Assembly (NCBI GenBank): GCA_019054805.1
Contig: JAHQIY010000004.1
Location: 4,030,001-4,094,000 of the forward strand
DNA length: 64,000 bases
Source of the DNA: Brachionus manjavacas
Taxonomy: Eukaryota; Rotifera; Eurotatoria; Ploima; Brachionidae
Reading direction: 5' to 3'
Both the position numbers and the translations under genes were made by a program. Positions 50,250 through 61,365 of the stretch are shown here, one piece after another (positions within the stretch are counted from its first letter, which is position 1; each line of letters opens with the position of its first letter). The notes under the pieces are model-generated. The model did not search any database and had not been told where the DNA came from. It worked only from the letters and a program-made list of their open reading frames with translations.

Positions 50250-50359
50250 ATTATTTATCAGGTGACTTATCAATAAAATTTTCCGCTGATTCCCATGTAT
50301 TATGCTTATTTATAAATCAAGAACATTTTACATGAAATTTGTACTTCTGTTTTTACTAA

Positions 50360-50800
50360 GTCTAAGCTCGATTACTTTTTCCATTTGGAAGCATTTGAAT
50401 CTTCTTCCGAATTCAATGTTGCCTTATCCATTTCTAAGCGTTGTAGTGGGAATGTGTCTTTAAGTCTCTCGCCGAACTTGTTTCCGACAATATAATTTTG
50501 ATTTTTTGTAATTTCGTTGATTTTATAAGGTCCTTGATATTTAGGATGAAGTTTATCATGTAAGCCCATAATTTTTGTCCAAAGTTTCAGTTTGAATTGT
50601 GTGAGCCTTGTTTTGTTCCTTCATTTGTGTTTCCCTACCTTTGCCAAAATTCATTTGAGCCTTTGTTCGGTCTATAATACTTAATTTTTTTAAGTCTGCT
50701 GCCAAGAGCAACTTGCATCTTCTGACAAAGTTTCGTAAGTTGCTGACCAATCACTGAAATTGTTCATTTTTCGACCCAATGTCAGCTCAATTGGTGAATA
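50360..50800 (-). pseudogene. Ty3/gypsy integrase C-terminal remnant
   Basis: Minus strand: YSPIELTLGRKM (about 50795-50760) matches the 'sPfelvyGr.p' segment after the integrase core. It is followed by broken Lys/Gln-rich frames and then LHDKLHPKYQGPYKINEI..FPLQRLEM (50569-50372), the 'kl.p.y.GPy.I.e' C-terminal fold of gypsy integrases. Multiple frame changes occur. Its orientation is opposite to the pol fragments at 48713-49890, so it comes from another copy or an inversion. Confidence 0.75.
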
Positions 50801-50801
50801 C

Positions 50802-51203
50802 TTAGACAAAGTTTCGCCTAGGTTTATTTGAATCCTGAAGTTCCTTGTATAGAACAGAGCTGTTTATTATTGCAATGTTCAGAATTTTAAAAAACACATG
50901 AACCGGCCGTCTAAGAGCTTTTTTTAGCCAGTTATAAAATTTGGAAATTTTTTTATGATTATTATAAAGTGCTCCACGCTCATGAAGGGAACTCAGCACA
51001 GAAATATTTTTGTCAATTTTAAAAACTGTAAGTACTACACCGTTTTTATCTTCATAGAATGGCGCATGGTGAATTACTTTTTTTGAATTCGTTCTTTTTT
51101 GGAGCTCAGGTTTATTTCTTTTAATCGTTCCGATAACAATTGTCTTCAAATCTGATTGTTGCGCTACTAGACTACAAAAAGAAAAAATTTTCACAGGTGA
51201 CAC
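50802..51203 (-). pseudogene. piggyBac-like transposase fragment
   Basis: A 133-residue minus-strand frame has GTIKRNKPELQK, FYEDKNGVVLTVFKIDKN, ISVLSSLHE and ALRRPVHVFFKILNIAIINSSVLYKE. This is the order and spacing of the C-terminal half of piggyBac-family (DDE_Tnp_1_7) transposases: GTxRxNRxxLP, then DKrxvxxLST.H, then rRWpxxxFynlldIagiNayilY. The MxGVDxxD segment with the third catalytic Asp is missing between YNNHKK and the RRP segment. N-terminal half absent; inactive. Confidence 0.68.
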
Positions 51204-52195
51204 AGTATCCTTTATTTTTATAAGGGCTCCATCACTTTATTTACGACTGATTCTCTTTTTAAGTCTCTGTTTGGTTTGTCATGATTTTTTCCTAATCAGT
51301 AAGTTATGAAAGTAAGTTTTTATTCCTTTTATATAATTTATCTTACATTTTTCAACATATTTTGCTATATATCTCATTTTTAAAAATTTCAACTTAGTTC
51401 AATTTAACTTTTATTTTTAAATTATCTTCCAGTTCGATAAATAAATCCCTCCTTTTATTTAGATAATTAAAATACTAAAATATTAGAGAGATATTAGATT
51501 TCTTTTAGTCTATAGTTCGTTTAGGCAGTATCACCACATAATTTTTTTTTGCTTAAAAATTGTTATAAATTTCCAATCGAAACTATAAATTAAATTTTAA
51601 TTAACGGATTATAAATTGATAATTTTTGAAACACTTGACCAAAATTTTCAAATTTTTCGTTTTTAAAACTATTTTAAGATTAATTTTTGGTCTAGTTAAG
51701 TCTAATTATATTTTTAGCTTTTTTACTGTTTTTGAAAGTATCTTGCAGTCATGCTATCTCATTCCTAAAGCAGTCAGCTTTGCTTTGAATCACATCTAAT
51801 CTACCGGAAACCAAGTCAGAATCATAACTACATTATGTTAAAAAAAAGAATATTTTTTTAATCAGAAGCAAAAAATTCGCTATTGAGTTTCTGATCGATT
51901 TAGTACATGAATTGAATTTGATTGGGAATATTCGAAAGAATGGTTTCAACTTTGTTCCAAATCTTGATAATTCTGAATCAACTATTTCGGCCTCAGCTCA
52001 AGAAATGTAAATATCCGTTGGTAAGTTTTTTGGCCGCCTGCATATTTTAGACCGATTATTATGAATAAAATATACGGGCTGAAAAATAGAATCGGTAAAA
52101 CTAATTGAACAAAAAAAATGAAAATGTAGTATTAAATTTAGATTTGGAATGCAGATTAATGTTAAATAATGCCTGCCTTTGACCAGTTTAAAAAA
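51204..52195. other. AT-rich spacer
   Basis: No supported gene or repeat. Confidence 0.45.
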
Positions 52196-52510
52196 GCCCG
52201 TATAGCCGAATGGTTTTCGTGTTAGCCATGCAAGCAAAGGATCAAGGGTTCGAAACCCGCTGAAGGTGAAAAAATCTTCAAAATATCTCTCAAATACGGG
52301 GCGAATGTTTAAACCTCTTTCTTCATAAAAATAGAGGAAACAGTTTCGACAGGGTAATAATTGCGGTGTAGATGATCAACTTGATGCAGTAGCCTGTGTC
52401 AGATCGTAGCCGTTTTTCAAAAAGGTACTTGAAAAGGAGATGAGCGCCTCCCCATTATCCACTAGTATAGATTAGGGACAACTATTATGACCAGTATAGT
52501 GGGTTGGCCA
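52196..52510 (+). repeat. tRNA-derived SINE candidate
   Basis: A tRNA-like head starts at 52196 (GCCCGTA). It has a box A-like TAGCCGAATGG (52203-52213) and a perfect box B GGTTCGAAACC (52247-52257), i.e. an internal RNA polymerase III promoter. The acceptor stem cannot close (the 3' side reads TGAAGGT), so it is not a functional tRNA. A relatively GC-rich, non-coding body of about 240 bp follows, to roughly 52510. The 3' limit and tail are uncertain. Confidence 0.62.
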
Positions 52511-54880
52511 TTTTAGATCATAAAAATAAAATTCGTTAAAATTTAAGTCTAGCATCTGATTTTTTCTAAACATCTAACAAATAGCTAAAAATTCAACGCA
52601 AATTCAAAAATGAAGAAAAAGAAGAAATGAATCCATTCTGTAAACAAGAACGAAGCAAAACTATTTCAAGAATTACTATGCATTTGAATAAAAAAAAGTG
52701 TTGGTTCTAAAATTAAAGAAAATTCATGACAAAATCTTAATAACGGGTCTTGAATAAAAGAAAAGATTTGAAAGTGCAATCAATTGCAAATTAACGCTAG
52801 ATTTAAAAAAAGCTGTTAACTGTAGTATCCCTAGTATTGGGCTTGTTTAGCTTTAGTTGTTTTAGTTAAATTTTAATTAAACTCGTATTTATGAAATTAC
52901 AAATGTTAGAAACTTTTTAGAAAATACAAACAGTTATTTTTGGAAAGGGATAAATTGTTTGCTTTTATTCAAACAAGCAAACAAGCGTCTTTATAAAAAC
53001 TTTATATTTTTATTTTATTTCTATTCTTTGGTCGTCGAATAAATTGTTAAAGCAAAACATCTCTCTTAACTTTAACGATACTACAGTTAGCCTTCTGAGA
53101 AAACTATTTTTACATAGTTCAAAAATGTAAATAGATAAATTAATTGATAAATTAGAATACTAATTTGAAAAAAATTCAAATTTTAAAAAAACCACTTTGA
53201 TTAATTAAAGGCCTGAAAAAAATTAATTTTCTTTGTTTTGTGAAAATTATTCAAAAATGATAAATGGTTTAGAGAATAAACAAAAAGTAATGGAAATAAT
53301 GATCACTTTTATTCAAATAATTCAAAAATAAAGAAAGAAAACAAAGAAAAAAATAAAGAAGAAGCAAAGAAAGAATAAAAAAAATGACCGAACGCCTCTA
53401 CTTTGTTCACGAAATTACGATAAACAATTTGCCACGCATAAGCAACGTCTGGGTAAGGTTCGGAGATCGATTAAACGAACTGTGAAATCTTGTTGATAAA
53501 ATCATAAATAAAAAATCCGCATTTTAATTAAGTTCAAATTTAAAAAACAAAATTTAAATTTTGTTTTAAACCGCAATTTAAAATAAAAAATGCTCAAAAT
53601 TTTATAGTTTTTACCTCAAATATATTTGAATTATACAAAAATTTTATTTTATTCGAAAAAGAGAATCGCCATTCTAAAATAATAGGCATCAAATTAATTA
53701 AAAAAAGCGTTTTTAAATCTTTGAATTGAGGAGCAGTTCAGATCACAGTACCATTCTTGAATTGGATACATTGTTGAAACTAATATAATAAAATCTTGAC
53801 TTTATTTTGACCCGGATAAGTTCTTCATTTTCTCGATGAGACAAGTTGAGGTCTAAACTTATTTATTAACGAACAAATGAGTCTTTGAAAAAATAAGAGT
53901 TGAATAAATTTTAATTTTTAAAAGTTTAATTTAGCTCATTGACAAATAAACTAAATAAATTTTTTTTATTTGTTTAATCTTAATGATAAAGTAATCAATT
54001 TTTTTTTAATTTGTTTTGAATCGTGATTTTAATTAAATAAGAAATTTTTCATGGATCAGGTTTAGCTCTCACTTTGAAATTTAACTCGGCGGTAGTCACG
54101 ATTTATCTCAGAGTCGGTGCCTCATTCACAAATTTATTGAAAATTTGGATTATCAATTCAAAAATCAAGCATGAGCAAATTTTCATGATTCTAAAATTTT
54201 TAAATGTCATAAAAGTATTGATAAGTTTTACTCAAAATTTTCAATAATGATTCAGTATACAACTAAAATTCAAGACTTAATAAGAAAAAAAAATATTTTT
54301 CTTTTTTTTTAAATGCACCGTTCTTTAAATTAACCCACGATTAGTCCAAATGTAATTTTTGAGTCATTGAGAATTTGACTTTTTCCTCATTATTTAAATT
54401 GTTGCCATTAATTTTGAGGTCAATATAACTTATTTTTTCAACTTCACACTTTGAATAGAAAGTCTGAGTTTTGGAGAAAATATCTCAAAATATGAATTAT
54501 TTACCAAACCCTTGTTAAATTAAAATATATTAAACTCTTATTTTTTCAAAGACATAATCGAGTTTGAAATTAATTTTTTTCAAAAATCTTTATTTCATCG
54601 ATAAAAGAAAACGAGTTAAATAGCTTTTTCTAATCTAAAAGTTTTATTTAGAATATTTTAAAAGAATAAAAAATAAGTTTGAAACAAATTTTTAATTAAT
54701 TAAACAAGATTTTGAATATTAAAATTTAAAGAATTCATTTTATTCAATTGAGTAAATTCTTTGTAGACGTTTACCCAAAAAAAATTCTATTTAGCTAATT
54801 ATTCGTATCTGATCTTAAATTTGTAGTCGGAATATTTCATTGAGTTATGAAATACTGATGATAGAATTTTTTATACAAGC
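52511..54880. other. Gene-poor spacer
   Basis: AT-rich. One less AT-rich patch at 53384-53485 opens with ATG and reads MTERLYFVHEITINNLPRIS, with a GTAAGG donor-like site soon after, but there is no following exon I can join. Otherwise nothing. Confidence 0.4.
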
Positions 54881-55221
54881 TTAGGCGTCTACAGATTGAA
54901 AATTGTACTTTGGCCGGCGACAGATACCAATAGCATATGACAAAAAGCCAATTACACTGATTACCAAGCATGTAGCTAAAATTAAAAAATTTTAGACCTA
55001 AAAAAATAATATTTTTAAACTAAACCTGCTATGATGTACAAAACTGCAGGCCAAGCAGCAAAAAAGCCACCTGTAAAGTCGTCATTTGGATCTTGTCTGG
55101 CAAATCCATCTCTGTTCAAAGCTACTAACTCTTCTTTGCCAATCGAGGCATCTTCACTGCTTAAGACGCCGTTTGTAACAAAAAACAAAACAACCAAACT
55201 TGATCTTAAGAGTAGATTCAT
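54881..55221 (-). CDS. Small predicted secretory-pathway membrane protein, unknown function
   Basis: Two exons, 55221-55026 and 54975-54881, with a 50-nt GT..AG intron in phase 1, give 96 residues. The N terminus MNLLLRSSLVVLFFVTNGVL is a good signal peptide, likely cleaved near residue 20. A short acidic luminal/extracellular stretch with QDPNDDFTGG follows, then a long hydrophobic region from about residue 53 to 84 spanning the intron. The C-terminal tail is short and basic (RRPKYNFQSVDA). The topology suggests a type I single-pass (or hairpin) small membrane protein. I do not recognise a family. The head-to-head position with GABARAPL2 (start codons 660 bp apart) leaves a compact shared upstream region. 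Confidence 0.75.
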
Positions 55222-55880
55222 TTTTTTCTATTTAAAATTCCTAAGTTTAGCAAATTTTTTTTATACTAGCTCGGTATAAGGTAATAATGAGTTCTAGAAA
55301 AAAAATTGTATATTTATAAGACGAGTCACCAAGCGATCTTAAATTTCGGTACATGCGCATATCTTTGCTTCTAAAAAAGCGTTGTGTATTTTAATTTTGC
55401 ATATTAAATCAATATATTATAATCCACTATTTACATAAGACTAACTTCAGTCGCAGCACTTTTGGCGCAAAATGATTTTATGCGAATTTAATTTAGACCT
55501 ATACGTGATTCACACTTATGCATATTTCAAGTCAAAATTTTTTATTATAATCACGCAAATTAAAGGCATAAAGAACAAAATAAAAACTTCGCAATTCGAA
55601 GATCTCTCTATGCCAAATATTTTGCTATTTAAAGCCGTACCTCTTGCTCAAGAAAAAAAATATTTTTCATAAAATTTAATCTTTAGTGAAAAACTCTTGG
55701 AGGACCGCTCATAATTCAAGCATAATTTTATTTCGCATTTCTAAATTCCTTTCTTTTCTTTTTATCTCAACTATAACATATGATCTGTATTGATTTTCGT
55801 CAATGCAGTCTATTTTGGCAATATAAAAGACGAAATTTTATTTTTATTTATTATAGAAATCAAGCTTAATTTAGACCAAA

Positions 55881-56291
55881 ATGAAGTTCAGATTCCGCGA
55901 AGAGAACACTTTGGGTAAGTAGCAGAGAGCTGCGGGACCAACAAAGACTAAATTAATTTTTACCTTAATAGAACAAAGAAAGAGCGAAGCTGAAAAAATT
56001 CGAACCAAATATCCAGACCGGATTCCGGTCGTGGTCGAACGTGTGCCCAACTCGCAAATACCTGAAATTGACAAGAGAAAATTTCTGGTACCAAATGATA
56101 TATCAGTGGCGCAGTTTATGTGGATTATTCGCAAACGAATTCAGCTGCCGTCGGAAAAAGCTATTTTTCTATTTGTAAATAAGACTATACCTCAATCATC
56201 ATCGACCATGGGACAAATCTACACAAACTTTAAAGATGAGGACGGCTTCTTGTACATTGCCTACAGTGGCGAGAACACTTTTGGCTTCTAG
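55881..56291 (+). CDS. GABARAPL2: GABARAPL2/GATE-16, Atg8-family ubiquitin-like protein
   Basis: Exons 55881-55914 and 55972-56291, with a 57-nt intron in phase 1, give 117 residues, exactly the family length. The protein has the two N-terminal helices ([20 protein letters not shown]), then [47 protein letters not shown] and the C-terminal [18 protein letters not shown]. The penultimate Gly is where Atg4 cleaves before lipidation to phosphatidylethanolamine. The SGENTFGF ending and [16 protein letters not shown] block place it with GATE-16/GABARAPL2 rather than LC3. Role: autophagosome formation and cargo-receptor (LIR) docking on autophagic and Golgi membranes. Confidence 0.96.
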
Positions 56292-56401
56292 AAAACAAAC
56301 ACACACACTCTCTCTCAGAATAAATTGAACAATAGCAAGATTTTCATCATTAATTTTGGACATTGATGTTATTTCAAATATTTAATGTTTTTATATATGT
56401 A

Positions 56402-56407
56402 AATAAA
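56402..56407 (+). promoter_or_regulatory. Polyadenylation signal AATAAA for GABARAPL2
   Basis: AATAAA about 110 nt after the stop; another AATAAA at 56319-56324 is closer to the stop. Confidence 0.5.
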
Positions 56408-56964
56408 AAAAATCAAAAAAAAAGTGTAAAAAAATTATTAAACTCCTAAAAACATTTAGTTGTTTAGTTTACATTAACTTTTTTGTTCTCTTGGTGGGAA
56501 TTTCTTAATCTAAATAGACAGCAGATAACTCAAAATTTATCAATAAAACTTTTTTTAAATTGATCGAATATTTTTGATTTTTTAAAGTTAAAAGTTTGAC
56601 ATTTTGTTCTTTTTTTCATTTTCTATGTGTTAATGATATTTTCCTGACTAAACGCCACGACACCCTTTGTGCAAAGAAGTGTTTTTATTGTATGCCTAAT
56701 GAATTCACCAACAACGCCATTGACTGGTTAGAGAAACGGCTCTTCTTTTTTAATCTAAATTATGACACATAAATTGTGAAATAATTGATAGCAAAAGGGC
56801 TGTTGACTCGGCAAATTATCATTTCTATTTTTTATTTGATTCAAAAAATTACGCAACTTAGTGAGGGCAAAAAATATAAAAATATTAATAGGCTGTATTT
56901 ATAGAAATATTAAGATTTTTTTTTCCCGAATTCGAGGAGGACATGCTAAAAAAAAGAATTTACA

Positions 56965-58306
56965 TTTGAAATTAAGAATTGAAAAATTTCATTTTTTAGT
57001 TGTTTTGGTTGTTTATTTATTTTTGATTAATTGATGAATTGAGACTCTGATCGCTGTCATAGGAAAGAGGTGATTACTATAAACCCAGCGTAATCAAAGT
57101 AGTGATGAAATCTAAAATGCATATTCGAATCGATATTTGAATAAGTAGCGTTTCGAACGAAAATCATCTTCGAATATAATATTTAATTAAAAAAATTTTT
57201 TTAAATATATTTAAATATTATTTTATTTTAATTAAATCTCTAAAACATTCGAATTAAAATTTCAAAAAAAGAAAAATTTTGAATATAAAACCGAATATAA
57301 TAAATATTTGATTTTGTAATTGAAAACAAAAAAATCGAAAGAAAAATTTAAATAAAAAATTTTCAAAAAGTAAATTGAGTTTTGATGCTTTATGGATACC
57401 AATATCTATGTTAGATTTTGAGCAGTCAGCAGAACTCTTCTAAAATTTTTTAAAATTTTCTTGGTTTATTTGATTAAGATTTCTCTTTATAAATACACAT
57501 CTCGACATAAAAAAATTCTCCTTTTGGAAATGACAGTGTAGGAGTACACGAAACTCAAATTTATTTATTCATTCCATTTAATTTAATCAGAATAATATTT
57601 ATAGAAAATAGAGAATAGAGAATAAAATAAAATATAAAATGTAAAAAATACAATTTTTTAAAAAATCTTTCTTTAGATGGCCATTTAATAAATCATAAAA
57701 ATTTGAGTAGTAAGGGGTTTTGAAGTTCATTTCAATTCAGAAAAACTTGAATAACTTTTTCACAAAAATAGATAATTTAGTTTTGTGAAATGCTTAATGG
57801 TAAAGCAATTTTGCTTTATCCAAAAATATATGTCCGCAAAAACTCTGCAATGTAATTGCAGCCTTGATTATGATACTGTTTAATGGCGTGAAAAATGCAG
57901 AAAATTGCAGAGTATTTTGCAGACTTATTTTACTGCATTTAGCAAATTTGCTTATAATTAAGCATTTTACAGAACTAAATTATCTCTTTTAGTAAAAAAG
58001 TTATTTAAGTATTTCTGAATTGAAACAAACTGCACAACCCCGAGTAGTCAACATATAATGAAAATATGAATAAAAAATGAGACAGTTTTATACTGTATTT
58101 TTCAAAATCTTTATAGACTCAACATTTAAATTAAGTTCAATAGTATTCCTGTTTAACTCTTCATCTAAGCTTTTTAGACTGGTAATCTGTCTTTGAAAAT
58201 AAAAAATAAACTGTCAACTTATAAAACATAACAAATGATAAAAAATTAACAAAAAAACACAAATTTATCGAATTTTAGATAAATATAAATTTTATTCGAA
58301 CAAATT
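56965..58306 (+). repeat. Tandem duplication, unit 1 (1342 bp)
   Basis: Starts TTTGAAATTAAGAATTG and runs to the base before the same sequence reappears at 58307. No coding frame. Contains a fold-back element at 57725-58030. Confidence 0.95.
57725..58030. mobile_element. Fold-back MITE, about 306 bp, in tandem unit 1
   Basis: Arms of about 70 bp: GTTCATTTCAATTCAG.. and the inverse of GTTTGTTTCAATTCAG.., continuing through TTGAATAACTTTTT and ATAATTTAGTT. The interior has CTGCAATG/GCAGAG repeats. Related to the element at 1071-1458. Confidence 0.72.
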
Positions 58307-59651
58307 TTTGAAATTAAGAATTGAAAAATTTCATTTTTTAGTTGTTTTGGTTGTTTATTTATTTTTGATTAATTGATGAATTGAGACTCTGATCGCTGTC
58401 ATAGGAAAGAGGTGATTACTATAAACCCAGCGTAATCAAAGTAGTGATGAAATCTAAAATGCATATTCGAATCGATATTTGAATAAGTAGCGTTTCGAAC
58501 GAAAATCATCTTCGAATATAATATTTAATTAAAAAAATTTTTTTAAATATATTTAAATATTATTTTATTTTAATTAAATCTCTAAAACATTCGAATTAAA
58601 ATTTCAAAAAAAGAAAAATTTTGAATATAAAACCGAATATAATAAATATTTGATTTTGTAATTGAAAACAAAAAAATCGAAAGAAAAATTTAAATAAAAA
58701 ATTTTCAAAAAGTAAATTGAGTTTTGATGCTTTATGGATACCAATATCTATGTTAGATTTTGAGCAGTCAGCAGAACTCTTCTAAAATTTTTTAAAATTT
58801 TCTTGGTTTATTTGATTAAGATTTCTCTTTATAAATACACATCTCGACATAAAAAAATTCTCCTTTTGGAAATGACAGTGTAGGAGTACACGAAACTCAA
58901 ATTTATTTATTCATTCCATTTAATTTAATCAGAATAATATTTATAGAAAATAGAGAATAGAGAATAAAATAAAATATAAAATGTAAAAAATACAATTTTT
59001 TAAAAAAATCTTTCTTTAGATGGCCATTTAATAAATCATAAAAATTTGAGTAGTAAGGGGTTTTGAAGTTCATTTCAATTCAGAAAAACTTGAATAACTT
59101 TTTCACAAAAATAGATAATTTAGTTTTGTGAAATGCTTAATGGTAAAGCAATTTTGCTTTATCCAAAAATATATGTCCGCAAAAACTCTGCAATGTAATT
59201 GCAGCCTTGATTATGATACTGTTTAATGGCGTGAAAAATGCAGAAAATTGCAGAGTATTTTGCAGACTTATTTTACTGCATTTAGCAAATTTGCTTATAA
59301 TTAAGCATTTTACAGAACTAAATTATCTCTTTTAGTAAAAAAAGTTATTTAAGTATTTCTGAATTGAAACAAACTGCACAACCCCGAGTAGTCAACATAT
59401 AATGAAAATATGAATAAAAAATGAGACAGTTTTATACTGTATTTTTTCAAAATCTTTATAGACTCAACATTTAAATTAAGTTCAATAGTATTCCTGTTTA
59501 ACTCTTCATCTAAGCTTTTTAGACTGGTAATCTGTCTTTGAAAATAAAAAATAAACTGTCAACTTATAAAACATAACAAATGATAAAAAATTAACAAAAA
59601 AACACAAATTTATCGAATTTTAGATAAATATAAATTTTATTCGAACAAATT
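58307..59651 (+). repeat. Tandem duplication, unit 2 (about 1345 bp)
   Basis: Near-perfect copy of 56965-58306. The only differences I see are three one-base expansions in homopolymer runs (about 59004, 59337 and 59446). Confidence 0.95.
59068..59374. mobile_element. Fold-back MITE in tandem unit 2
   Basis: Duplicate of 57725-58030, carried by the segmental duplication rather than inserted separately. Confidence 0.72.
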
Positions 59652-59718
59652 TTTCAAATATTCTATTCAAATTTTAATATTTTTAATTTTTTAGTTGATT
59701 TTAATTTAATTTCAAATT

Positions 59719-60454
59719 GGTTTAATTTTTTGTGTTTGAATTACAAAATGCATCCAATGTTGAAATAACAATGAAAAAGTGCGATGTTTCAAATTTTTTT
59801 TTTTCAGTTTCTAATAAAAAAATAATTTTTAAGTTAATATTGCTAGCATGAAAAACTTAATGTTTTTTAAAAATTTTGACTTTGGTTTTGCTTAAGATAA
59901 TCCATAAGATAATATTTGTAGTTTAGAAAACTATCTGCGCTCTGTTATCCATATTTTATCAATTGAGTTTTTGTTAAAATGCATCAAACAAACGTCAATT
60001 ATCACTAAATTCAAAATTTAAAAGGAAAAATCAAAGTTTTTGAGGTCTAGTTACTGGAAAAATTCTTTTTCTCAAATTTTAGTTAGATAAAAAAATGAAT
60101 AGATAGAAAATTTAAAGTTGGGTGGGCTATGTAATATTATGCGATTTTTTAATGAATCTATGTCAATACCAGGTCAAACATATCAGATAAATGCTATTTC
60201 TAAAGCTTCTTCAAATTTACAAAACAGATAAAAAATTATTAACTTCAATCGTTCATTTATTAAATAGTTTTATTCAGCTGAATGCTATTTCTAAAGCATT
60301 GTTTAATTTCAAATGTGAAAATGCTTGCAATATAAACTTAAAATTATTTTTTTATATTATTAGAAACTGAAAAAAATAATTTGAAACATCGCACTTTTTC
60401 AATGTTATTTCAACATTGGATACATTTTGTAATTCAAACACAAGAAATTAAACC
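59719..60454. mobile_element. Nonautonomous DNA transposon with long TIRs (copy B)
   Basis: Begins GGTTTAATTTTTTGTG and ends with the inverse (..AGAAATTAAACC), flanked by AATT on both sides (59715-59718 and 60455-60458). The interior is alignable with copy A (26735-27790): AAGTTAATATTGC, TTTTGACTTTG, CGCTCTGTT, AATTATCACTAAA. Shorter by about 320 bp because it lacks part of the internal inverted repeat and the nested tail. No coding frame. Confidence 0.85.
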
Positions 60455-60689
60455 AATTGCTTTTCAAATTTAAATATAGTTTGAATTTTAATTTAAAATC
60501 AGACAGTTTTCGAATTTAATTTCAAAAGTAAAAATGAATCAAATTTAAATTCAAATTTAAATGGTATTCAAAATTTTATTCGACTAAATTGTACATTCAA
60601 TTGTCTGTTCAATTTTTTTGCTTATTCATGTTTCAATTTGTGTCTAAAAAAATAATTCGATTTTATCAATAAAAAAGAGCTACTAGTAT

Positions 60690-60742
60690 ATTTATTTGTT
60701 TATCTTTGCCGAGCTAAAGCTTCTTCAGATTAAAAAAATAAA
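60690..60742 (-). repeat. Retrotransposon 3' tail, minus orientation
   Basis: Minus strand reads TCTGAAGAAGCTTTAGCTCG then GCAAAGATAAACAAATAAAT, a diverged GAAGGAGC..GCTCGG tail. Confidence 0.5.
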
Positions 60743-61299
60743 CAAAAAATAAAATAAAATAAAAGTAAAAAGGAAATTAAAATAACATGATAAATTAATG
60801 ATAGGTGTAACATATTTAAGTATTGAACTTATCAGGAAAGAAAGAAGAAATAGTAAGGTAGCGATTACATAATGGAGTCGGGTATTCTGTAACTAAATGT
60901 CTAACATGGTAGCAGTATAATGAACCATAGACCTAGCATACCGAGCGTGTCAACTTTAAATGACGACCTGTTGCAGTTTTCCATCGACAGTCCAAATTTT
61001 TTTTTAATTAATTCAAACTTTCCGTGTCAATTTCGTCGAGTGGTTAATTTTTTCTTAATTCGTTTATAATTTTTTTAAACTGAGGGATAAATTATGATTT
61101 AAAAAAATTCAAGAATTTTTCACATTATTAAATTAATCACCTGTTTTAAAGCTTATTAAATAAGATACAAGAATTTGCACTCATTATACATTATCGAAAA
61201 GACTGTCAAAAATTTTGGAAAACCCCTTAGTATAATCGTTAAATCCTGTTATTTAAAAACAATATATTTTAAAGGACCTATTTTTTAGGCAAGAGCAAA

Positions 61300-61365
61300 A
61301 AAATTTATTATTTATTTATTTATTTGTATATCTGTATCTAGCATTAGCTCCTTCAGATAAAAAAA
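61300..61365 (-). repeat. Retrotransposon 3' tail, minus orientation
   Basis: Minus strand reads TCTGAAGGAGCTAATGCTAG then ATACAGATATACAAATAAAT-type repeats; same family as 25378 and 62860. Confidence 0.5.

Larger units (their letters stand above)
49883..50257. repeat. Imperfect 8-bp target-site duplication around the hAT-like MITE
   Basis: ATTACTTA (49883-49890) and ATTATTTA (50250-50257) directly flank the element with one mismatch. Confidence 0.55.

Noticed and set aside
49781..50276. Long ORFs of repeated WNG/FHS-type peptides on both strands
   Set aside because: They are translations of the TTCCA minisatellite, open in several frames because of its composition.
52196..52270. Functional tRNA gene
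   Set aside because: The internal promoter boxes are good, but the acceptor and T-stem 3' side do not pair, so a SINE head fits better.
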